The notes under the pieces: model-generated
The model's input: only the letters and a program-made list of their open reading frames with translations
Told to the model about the DNA's origin: nothing
Databases searched by the model: none
Program-made: the position numbers and the translations under genes
Assembly (NCBI GenBank): GCA_021603905.1
Contig: BQIU01000037.1
Location: forward strand, 1-38,107
Direction of reading: 5' to 3'
From: Nitrospirales bacterium
GTDB taxonomy: Bacteria; Nitrospirota; Nitrospiria; Nitrospirales; UBA8639
Length of the DNA stretch: 38,107 nucleotides
Shown here: positions 6,797 through 13,271 of the stretch, one piece after another
Layout: each line of letters starts with the position of its first letter
Numbering within the stretch: position 1 is the stretch's first letter

Positions 6797-6973
6797 ATGA
6801 AAGGCATATCAAAAGGTTTATTGGGATCGGTGATGGCTATGGCACTGAGTGCCTCTCCGGCATTGGCCAATGCACCAGGTGGTGGCTATGAAGGTATTAC
6901 GGCCATGTATGTGGGCTTTATCGCTGCCATCCTCGGATACGGCGTATACGACATCTTCTTTAAAAAGTCATAA
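6797..6973 (+). CDS. 58-residue exported/membrane small protein
   Basis: This small protein starts at ATG 6797, directly after a strong GGGAGGG. It has a cleavable-looking signal (MKGISKGLLGSVMAMALSAS then PALANAPG, an ALA-N type cleavage site). A single transmembrane helix follows (ITAMYVGFIAAILGYGVYDI), with a short basic tail (FFKKS). Such a topology suggests a small subunit or assembly partner of a membrane complex, but no family is recognised. It is a single-gene transcription unit closed by the hairpin terminator at 7008-7050. The strong ribosome-binding site and terminator suggest abundant expression. Confidence 0.75.
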   Translation: MKGISKGLLGSVMAMALSASPALANAPGGGYEGITAMYVGFIAAILGYGVYDIFFKKS

Positions 6974-7007
6974 AGTCGTTCCGACAAGAAGTTTTTTCAA
7001 GTTCTCA

Positions 7008-7050
7008 AACCTTCCAGATCTGCGTGCTGTCAGGTCTGGAAGGTTTTTTT
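7008..7050 (+). terminator. Strong intrinsic terminator
   Basis: The arms AACCTTCCAGA (7008-7018) and TCTGGAAGGTT (7035-7045) are perfectly complementary over 11 bp. They are followed by TTTTT to 7050, for a run of seven T's from 7044. The terminator closes the 58-residue small-protein gene. It also separates it from the convergent esterase gene that ends at 7071. Confidence 0.9.
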
Positions 7051-7070
7051 ATGTCCGCCTCACTATGACT

Positions 7071-7910
7071 CTATGAGGTGGTGGTGGCATTGGTTTTCAG
7101 TAACGGCTCTAAAAACGTAAGGAGATTTTCCACAATGACTTTATATCCTTCACCCGTCGGATGGATGCCGTCTGCCTGATTGAGCATTCGATGCGCGGCG
7201 ACCCCTTCTAAGAAAAAAGGCATAAAGGCGACGTCAAACTCGTTGGCCAATTGGGGATAGATCTCTGCAAATTGCGATGTGTAGTTGAACCCGTAGTTTG
7301 GGGGAATTTTCATTCCTGTCAGTAAAACGGTGATTTGGAGATCCGTGAGGCGTTGAAGAATCTTTTGAAGATTCTCATAGATGGTTTTGATGGGTTGCCC
7401 ACGAATCCCATCGTTGGCGCCTAATTCGATAACGACAATACTGGGTTGGTTTTTCAGTATCCAGTCCAAACGGCGAAGCGCACCAGCGGTAGTATCGCCG
7501 CTGACACCCGCGTTCACGACACGATAGGGATATCCAGCTTGATCTAAATGCCGTTGCAGCCGAGAAGGGTATGACTCTTCCGGTGGAACCCCAAGTCCGG
7601 CGGTTAAGCTATCACCAAATGCGACAATTCGTGGTCGTTCACTTTCGATTGGGTGGGTCGCTTGTGTGAGAGAACGTGTCGATGTCACCGCAGCAGAATC
7701 TATGTGCTGGTTAGAGTTTTTTGCAGAAGACAAAGGCCTAGGGGTTTGCAACGTCTGCTCGTCTGCGGTATCGCATCCAGAGAAGACCATGCAGATTGCG
7801 CATAATATTGGTATCATAAAAATCAAGAGCCTGTGGAAGTCCAAACTGTTTTTTATGATTGACCCTACTTCTGATCTCACGATGGTGTTCAGTCTACGTT
7901 CTGTATTCAT
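7071..7910 (-). CDS. tesA: SGNH/GDSL arylesterase lipoprotein (TesA-like)
   Basis: A TesA-type lysophospholipase/arylesterase. SGNH blocks are clear: FGDSLTAGLGVPPEESYP (block I, nucleophile Ser in GDSL), NAGVSGDTTAGALRRLDW (block II Gly), IELGANDGIRG (block III Asn) and NQADGIHPTGEGY (block V Asp and His). The N-terminus carries a membrane/lipoprotein signal ending in MVFSGC, unlike the simple signal peptide of E. coli TesA. A Ser/Thr-rich linker follows. I prefer ATG 7910 (MNTERRLN...); in-frame ATGs at 7943 and 8048 would overlap the divergent ybbA start. It is transcribed divergently from ybbA-ybbP, the same arrangement as in E. coli. Confidence 0.87.
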   Translation of the reverse strand: MNTERRLNTIVRSEVGSIIKNSLDFHRLLIFMIPILCAICMVFSGCDTADEQTLQTPRPLSSAKNSNQHIDSAAVTSTRSLTQATHPIESERPRIVAFGDSLTAGLGVPPEESYPSRLQRHLDQAGYPYRVVNAGVSGDTTAGALRRLDWILKNQPSIVVIELGANDGIRGQPIKTIYENLQKILQRLTDLQITVLLTGMKIPPNYGFNYTSQFAEIYPQLANEFDVAFMPFFLEGVAAHRMLNQADGIHPTGEGYKVIVENLLTFLEPLLKTNATTTS

Positions 7911-7952
7911 CTGTCCCACGTATTGGCCTTTCTCTTTTACCATATCGAATTT

Positions 7953-8630
7953 ATGATTGTTGTCCAGAGTCTTGTGATGGAATTGAGGGCAGGGAGTCAC
8001 GTCGTTCCCATTCTTCATGATATCACGTTTGAAATTCCTCAAAAGCAAGTCGTGTCCATTGTCGGCCCATCAGGAAGCGGGAAATCCACACTTCTCGGTC
8101 TGCTTGCCGGTTTAGATAAACCGACTCGGGGGTCTATTACGATTCATGGTACTGATATCACGGCATTAACTGAAACGGAAATGGTGCATCATCGTCGGGA
8201 GCATATCGGCTATATCTTCCAATCGTTTCATCTTATCCCGACTCTTACTGCTCTAGAAAATGTTGCCCTTCCTCTTGAACTCAATGGTGATCCAGGAGCA
8301 ATGAGCCGAGCCAAAGAATTGTTGCAGGCCGTTGGCCTGGAAGATCGGCAAGACCATTACCCCGTTCAACTGTCAGGCGGTGAACAACAACGCGTCGCGG
8401 TTGCTCGGGCCTTCTCAACAAAACCCCCGGTACTTTTGGCCGATGAACCCACGGGTAATTTGGATAGTGCGACAGGAGAGCTTGTCATAGACTTATTGTT
8501 CCGTCTGAATCACGATCATGGGAGCACCATGGTCCTGGTGACTCATGATCAGTCTTTGGCTACCCGGACTGAACGTATTATTGCCTTGCGGGATGGCGAG
8601 GTTGCCAGTGATACGCCCATGATATCCTAG
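7953..8630 (+). CDS. ybbA: ABC transporter ATP-binding protein YbbA-like
   Basis: A 225-residue ATPase of the LolD/MacB subgroup. Visible motifs are Walker [11 protein letters not shown]-loop [16 protein letters not shown], signature [15 protein letters not shown], Walker [14 protein letters not shown] and switch His in VLVTHDQ. ATG 7953 ([11 protein letters not shown]) fits the family start; an upstream ATG at 7923 would add ten hydrophobic residues and overlap the divergent gene's region. The next gene encodes the matching FtsX-type permease and begins 92 bp downstream. The divergent TesA-like gene completes the tesA/ybbAP set. The proposed role of this transporter group is lipid or hydrophobic-product handling; the substrate is unproven. 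Confidence 0.92.
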   Translation: MIVVQSLVMELRAGSHVVPILHDITFEIPQKQVVSIVGPSGSGKSTLLGLLAGLDKPTRGSITIHGTDITALTETEMVHHRREHIGYIFQSFHLIPTLTALENVALPLELNGDPGAMSRAKELLQAVGLEDRQDHYPVQLSGGEQQRVAVARAFSTKPPVLLADEPTGNLDSATGELVIDLLFRLNHDHGSTMVLVTHDQSLATRTERIIALRDGEVASDTPMIS

Positions 8631-8722
8631 GACCGCATCGGAGTAAGAATCGCCACGCATACATATCTGCTGGAATCCATAATCAGGGTGTCACGCGGTT
8701 GTTGGATTGAAAGAAATCTTGG

Positions 8723-11383
8723 ATGAATAGACCATTTGCTGCAGTCATGGCCTGGCGTGAAGCTCGAGCAAGCTGGCATCGATTTGTGTTTTTCTTTATA
8801 TGTATTGCGATCGGTGTGGGTGCAGTGGTCGGGGTTGGACTGTTTGCTGCAAACGTTGAAGAAGCTATTTTTCATGACGCGAGAAGTCTGCTCGGTGGTG
8901 ATCTGGAAATCTCATCACGCCGTTTGATGAGTGAAGACACCCGGCAAGTCATGGATTCTCTTCAAACAAGAGAGATTGTGGTTTCTCATGTCAGTGAACT
9001 GGCGGCGATGGCTGCTGTGGCAGACCCACAGGCTAAACTCTCTGACACGCCACCGGCGACTCAATTAGTTGAGCTCAAAGCTGTTGAACCAACCTATCCA
9101 CTCTATGGATCCATCGAAACCAGCTCGGAGGCATCACTGGCTTCGCTCTTGGCCAGCCAAGCATCAAGCTGCAAGTCAGTTCCATGTTTTGGCGCCATTG
9201 TTCAAAAGTCTCTGTTGATCAGTCTGCAGGCTGACGTAGGTGACCAGATTAAAATTGGCCAGGCGCAATTCAGTATTACGGGAATTATTAAAAAAGAACC
9301 GGATCGTGTCGCTAGTGCGTTTAGCCTTGGTCCTCGTGTTCTGATTTCTCGTAACGCTCTTGACGCCACTGACCTTCTTCAGCCTGGAAGTCGAATTCGC
9401 GAGCGCTATCGACTTCGTGTTTCTCCGACCCAATCATTTGAACCGTTATTAGGTGAACTGCGAGGCCGTTTGGCGAAAGAGGGAGTCCGTGTGGTGAGCT
9501 TTCAAGACGCTCAACCTCGAGTGCGGCGCTTTCTGGATCAGTTGTCCACGTACCTCGGGCTGATCGGGTTGACGACGTTGTTTATAGGCGGCATAGGGGT
9601 GGCCAGTACCATTCAGGGCTATCTCTCTCAAAAAATGACGAGTATCGCCATTCTGAAAACCATTGGAGCCGAGACGAATTTTATTATCAAGACGTACTTG
9701 TTCCAAAGCCTGTTGATGGGAGGGATTGGGAGTGTGCTCGGAGCGGCGCTTGGCATTGGGCTTCAGGCTGTCATGCCTGCTCTCCTTGGAGGCTTACTTC
9801 CATTTTCGATCGAATTGACACTCTCACTCTCTCCAGTGTTGAAGGGACTGATTTTAGGATTGCTCTCGACCGCAGTCTTCACGCTGTGGCCGTTGCTGTC
9901 CATCAGGCATGTTCCTCCAGCCTTGGTGTTTCGGCGAGAGATTGATCGAGCAACTGTGCAAAAAGAATCGGAATCCTATTGGCATTGGCTTCAAAAATTT
10001 CTGAAAGGACTCGTTCGAGATCGAGCCCGTCTGATGACAGGATTTGTGATGAGTTGCAGTCTGGCTGGATTGGCGATGTGGCAAGCACAATCTGTCGCAT
10101 TAGGCCTCTTTTTCATTGCAGCATTTTTTGTGGCATTATTTTGTCTTTTACTTGCGTCTAAGTTTTTGCTTCACTTGCTGAGCCTCTTGCCGCGCCCGCG
10201 AACATTTATGATACGAAACGCGATCAGTAATCTTCATCGACCAGGAAACTACACCGCTGGGATGACCGTGGCCATTGGAGTTGGCGTCATGGTGATCGTA
10301 TCCATTGTGGTGATCAAAACTTCTCTGTTGGAAGCCCTGGGTGAACGGATGCCGACGAAAGCGCCGTCATTTTTCTTTATCGATATCCAGCCTGATCAAC
10401 GGGAAACGTTTGAACAGATTCTTCTGCAGTGGACGGATGATCGTGACTATGAATTGTCTCCTGTGGTTCGATCAAGACTGACGGCACTTGACGGCAAACG
10501 TATTGATCCTGAAGAGCATAAAGGTAAACGAAACGGATGGTACTTCACTCGAGAATATGTCTTGACGGCACTCCCTGATCTGCCCAAGGACAATACGATT
10601 AGCAAAGGAAGCTGGTGGGATACAGATGACGCTTCTTCTCCTGCACTCCTCGCATCGAGTCCAGAGAATCCAGCAAGTTTATCGATTGAAGGCGAAGCCG
10701 CGAAAAATCTTGGACTTGATCTTGGTTCCATTGTCGAACTTGATATTCAAGGTGTTCCCCTGTTCACGAAAATCGAAAGTACCCGTAAAGTGGATTGGGG
10801 AAGTTTTTCGACGAATTTCTTCATGATCCTGTTTCCCGGGGCACTCGATGGGGCGCCCATGACCTATATTGCAACGGCACGGGTGTCCACAGCCAATGAG
10901 ATACCATTACAGCAAGCTCTTGTGGCACGTTTGCCGAATGTGACGGCCATTAATGTGGGCGACGTCTTAGATAATATCGCTAATCTGCTGCAACAGTTGT
11001 CCTGGGCCATACAGGGAATGGCAATGTTGTGTATCGTCAATGGCACGATTGTGATGACCGCAGTTCTTGCTACGACACGATACCGACGTCTCTATGAAGC
11101 GGCCATCTTAAAAGCCCTCGGCGGGACCCGCCAAATGATTGCGCAATCGCTGGCCCTTGAGTTTGGGTTGCTTGGCAGCTTGGCCGGGGTTATTGGCGTC
11201 GTGCTGGCGAATGTGTTGTCTTGGGGAATCCTTCATTTTTTCTTAGATCTTGAATGGTCTGTTCCGATAGTTCCTCTTGTCATGGCCTGCGTCTTCACCA
11301 TTCTTTTGACACTGATCGTTGGGTTTTTCAGTAGTTATCGTCTCCTTGCCCATCCCCCGCTTGCTGTCCTGCGAGAAGAGTAG
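8723..11383 (+). CDS. ybbP: ABC transporter permease YbbP-like (FtsX family)
   Basis: An 886-residue permease with the architecture of YbbP: a first helix (about residues 20-45) and a large periplasmic domain (46-270), then an FtsX helix group (about 273-395). Further helices lie at 437-487 and 510-532, a second periplasmic domain follows, and a C-terminal FtsX group ends the protein (about 755-880). The FtsX signature is visible in IAILKTIGAETNFIIKTYLF and again in YEAAILKALGGTRQMIAQSL. A Cys pair (SSCKSVPCF) sits in the first periplasmic domain. It pairs with the ATPase 92 bp upstream. It is slightly longer than E. coli YbbP (about 804 residues). The substrate is unknown. Confidence 0.9.
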   Translation: MNRPFAAVMAWREARASWHRFVFFFICIAIGVGAVVGVGLFAANVEEAIFHDARSLLGGDLEISSRRLMSEDTRQVMDSLQTREIVVSHVSELAAMAAVADPQAKLSDTPPATQLVELKAVEPTYPLYGSIETSSEASLASLLASQASSCKSVPCFGAIVQKSLLISLQADVGDQIKIGQAQFSITGIIKKEPDRVASAFSLGPRVLISRNALDATDLLQPGSRIRERYRLRVSPTQSFEPLLGELRGRLAKEGVRVVSFQDAQPRVRRFLDQLSTYLGLIGLTTLFIGGIGVASTIQGYLSQKMTSIAILKTIGAETNFIIKTYLFQSLLMGGIGSVLGAALGIGLQAVMPALLGGLLPFSIELTLSLSPVLKGLILGLLSTAVFTLWPLLSIRHVPPALVFRREIDRATVQKESESYWHWLQKFLKGLVRDRARLMTGFVMSCSLAGLAMWQAQSVALGLFFIAAFFVALFCLLLASKFLLHLLSLLPRPRTFMIRNAISNLHRPGNYTAGMTVAIGVGVMVIVSIVVIKTSLLEALGERMPTKAPSFFFIDIQPDQRETFEQILLQWTDDRDYELSPVVRSRLTALDGKRIDPEEHKGKRNGWYFTREYVLTALPDLPKDNTISKGSWWDTDDASSPALLASSPENPASLSIEGEAAKNLGLDLGSIVELDIQGVPLFTKIESTRKVDWGSFSTNFFMILFPGALDGAPMTYIATARVSTANEIPLQQALVARLPNVTAINVGDVLDNIANLLQQLSWAIQGMAMLCIVNGTIVMTAVLATTRYRRLYEAAILKALGGTRQMIAQSLALEFGLLGSLAGVIGVVLANVLSWGILHFFLDLEWSVPIVPLVMACVFTILLTLIVGFFSSYRLLAHPPLAVLREE

Positions 11384-11667
11384 CGACAGACTGTTCTCCT
11401 GCCGGTATCCGTTCAGATTACCCTTCAGATTTCAACGTTTCTTTTATTATCCATTTTGATACGTAGTGTGCGCAATTGGATAACATTTCTTTTTGCTCTC
11501 CTGGTTTTTCTCTTGTAACGCAAATACGAAATCCATTTTTAAGTGAATGATAACAGCTAGTTATGGAGGTTTTATATATTCAATTTATGTGTCTCATCAT
11601 TGGTATGTCCTTTGCTTTAGTACAGATCTATCAGTCTTTTTCATAATTTAATACGAGGAGCAAGTCG
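11384..11667. other. AT-rich spacer after ybbP
   Basis: No gene is recognised in this 284-bp AT-rich stretch. It likely contains the promoter for the small membrane ORF at 11668 and the receiver gene. No clear hairpin terminator for ybbP was found. Confidence 0.35.
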
Positions 11668-11808
11668 ATGGAAATATTTATTGTCGCAGTCATCACAGGA
11701 CTGGGACTTCTCATAGGAATGTTTTTCATTTGGCAGGGATATCAGCCTCCGCATGTCTCAACGACCAGGTCAGACGGGATTAGCGGGGATGGGGAAAATA
11801 GGAATTGA
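11668..11808 (+). CDS. 46-residue membrane microprotein
   Basis: A short ORF with a good ribosome-binding site (GAGGAG 7 nt upstream of ATG 11668). It encodes one transmembrane helix (MEIFIVAVITGLGLLIGMFF, then IWQGYQPP) and a polar C-terminal tail rich in Ser, Thr, Gly and Asp, ending at TGA 11806-11808. It lies about 125 bp before the receiver-domain gene in the same direction and could be co-transcribed with it. Evidence for translation is the start context and the protein-like hydrophobic pattern only. The function is unknown. Confidence 0.5.
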   Translation: MEIFIVAVITGLGLLIGMFFIWQGYQPPHVSTTRSDGISGDGENRN

Positions 11809-11834
11809 ACAAAGGAGAAAAGGTGGAATTCTCC

Positions 11835-11915
11835 ATGAGCGATGTCACGATAGCAATATTGTCTGTAGACAGTGCAGAGGGCAAAAAATCGCTATTTTAC
11901 TTAACGGTCTTCTAG
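11835..11915 (+). CDS. Possible 26-codon leader ORF
   Basis: The frame starts at ATG 11835 (MSDVTIAILSVDSAEGKKSL) and ends at TAG 11913-11915, 19 bp before the receiver gene. GGTGG lies 9 nt upstream. It could be a short leader peptide or chance; support is weak. Confidence 0.2.
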   Translation: MSDVTIAILSVDSAEGKKSLFYLTVF

Positions 11916-11934
11916 AAAATAAGGGAGAATCAAT

Positions 11935-12393
11935 ATGGATCGTGTAGAACCTGTATCCGGGAATTTGGGCATCGAACCATTGTATTATGCTCCAAAATGT
12001 ATTCTTATTATTGATGACGATCCGTTGGCTCGATCGATTCTTCGTTTACTTTTCGAAACAGACGGATATCTCTGTAAAGAGGCTGAAAATGGAGCCTTAG
12101 GGCTGGCCATGCTTGAGCAACATCAACCGGACTTAGTCGTGACTGACCACAATATGCCGATTCTCACGGGAATTGAATTTCTTCAACGTTTGGGAAAAAA
12201 GAGTCGAGGGCAGGTCCCTGCTGTCATTTTTGTGTCTGGCGATTCGAGTCGTGAATTAAAAACGCTAGCCCTTCAGTCTGGCGCTCGGGCCGTTCTGGAG
12301 AAACCCTATGATATTGATGAAATTCGAACCTTAGCCAATTGGCTGCTCAGGTCGGAACAGGCTATTGCATTTGGTGCGCCTTCGGTAAATTGA
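11935..12393 (+). CDS. Stand-alone response-regulator receiver protein
   Basis: A 152-residue CheY-like receiver with no output domain. Conserved positions are the acidic cluster IIDDDP (residues 25-30), phospho-acceptor Asp71 in VVTDHNMP, Ser101 in FVSGDS and Lys123 in LEKPYD. The N-terminal 20 residues precede the fold. AGGGAGA lies close before the ATG. No histidine kinase is nearby, so its kinase must be encoded elsewhere. It would relay phosphorylation by protein-protein interaction, in chemotaxis-like signalling or a phosphorelay. It ends with a small tail after the last helix. Confidence 0.9.
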   Translation: MDRVEPVSGNLGIEPLYYAPKCILIIDDDPLARSILRLLFETDGYLCKEAENGALGLAMLEQHQPDLVVTDHNMPILTGIEFLQRLGKKSRGQVPAVIFVSGDSSRELKTLALQSGARAVLEKPYDIDEIRTLANWLLRSEQAIAFGAPSVN

Positions 12394-12776
12394 TAGACTG
12401 TAAGCATGAGGATAAAAGTAGAAATACGTTGTGGCCATGTTTTTGAAGTTTTATGTTTTTTCCATGCGATGCGAGCTAAATCTGCCGGTCTCTAGCTAGG
12501 CCACGTGATTCAACGCAAGAAGATCCTCCTCAAGATGTGCCCAGCGTCCATCTTGACCATTCAAACACGTTCTTAATCAAGACATACCATTATAATACGT
12601 TCACAGATTCTTGAATCCCTTTCACTGAATTTTCTTGTTTTTCCCTACAAAATGTAGACATTTTTCAAAATAGTGAAGGGTGTAACCTTCGCTTTACAGG
12701 GTGAGTTACTCCTCACAATATCTCAATTTCTTTCCTAACCCTCTGATTACCAAAGAATTTCAAATTGACGCTAAAT

Positions 12777-12792
12777 CGGCATTACGTTTGCT
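12777..12792 (+). promoter_or_regulatory. Candidate sigma-54 promoter
   Basis: CGGCATTACGTTTGCT fits the -24/-12 pattern: invariant GG at 12778-12779 and GC at 12790-12791, separated by the required 10 bp, with GGCA and TTGC matching the consensus. Two positions of the -24 box differ. No coding gene begins within 400 bp downstream. Chance matches to this pattern are not rare. Confidence 0.35.
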
Positions 12793-12949
12793 TTCATTAA
12801 CATGTAGTCCCCTTGCTGAATGAGCGAAAGGTTTTTTGCGAGTCAGCTATAACTGGTATTTGCCGATATATCTGCATTTTGAAAGGTCTGTTGCATGAAG
12901 TATCTCCAATCCCCTCCCTTATTGCTCCTGCCGGATTTCTTCTTTACTC

Positions 12950-12982
12950 AAAACCCTAGGGACTTAAGTCTCATGGGGTTTT
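12950..12982. terminator. Possible terminator or cruciform hairpin
   Basis: AAAACCC (12950-12956) pairs with GGGTTTT (12976-12982), and between them GACTTAAGTC is itself a perfect palindrome. The A-rich left arm and T-rich right arm suit a bidirectional intrinsic terminator, although the T-run is only four. It could end a transcript that starts at the candidate sigma-54 promoter. Confidence 0.4.
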
Positions 12983-13073
12983 CTCATCATGACCATATTC
13001 CTCCTGCGTATTGTTTGAGATTTTTTGTCTTGAATTAGTACGAGCCCACCACGTAAGCCGGGGATTGGATGAA

Positions 13074-13099
13074 GGCACTGGGGTTCCTGCCCCAGTGCC
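13074..13099. other. Perfect GC-rich hairpin upstream of polA
   Basis: GGCACTGGGG (13074-13083) and CCCCAGTGCC (13090-13099) are perfect inverted arms with a 6-nt TTCCTG loop. There is no T-tract on either side, so a terminator is unlikely. It may be an RNA structure in a long polA leader or a protein-binding site. Confidence 0.5.
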
Positions 13100-13271
13100 G
13101 CACACATTCTTCGGAGGCTGGACGAGTCTTTCCCCCTAATCTTCCTCAGAATCTTCATTTTTCTAACCACCTTCTTCTCCTGCAGCATACGAATGTCACT
13201 TTGATATCGACACGAGTTTATTCATCAGGTATGTTTCATGGCGATCTTTTCCCTAACTCGAAGGATGAATC

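Larger units (their letters stand above)
12394..13271. other. Long noncoding region before polA
   Basis: In 878 bp no convincing protein gene is seen; the open frames present lack ribosome-binding sites and family features. It holds a candidate sigma-54 promoter (12777-12792), an AAAACCC/GGGTTTT hairpin (12950-12982) and a 10-bp perfect GC-rich hairpin (13074-13099). The stretch is long for this otherwise compact window, so a small RNA or decayed gene is possible. Confidence 0.45.
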
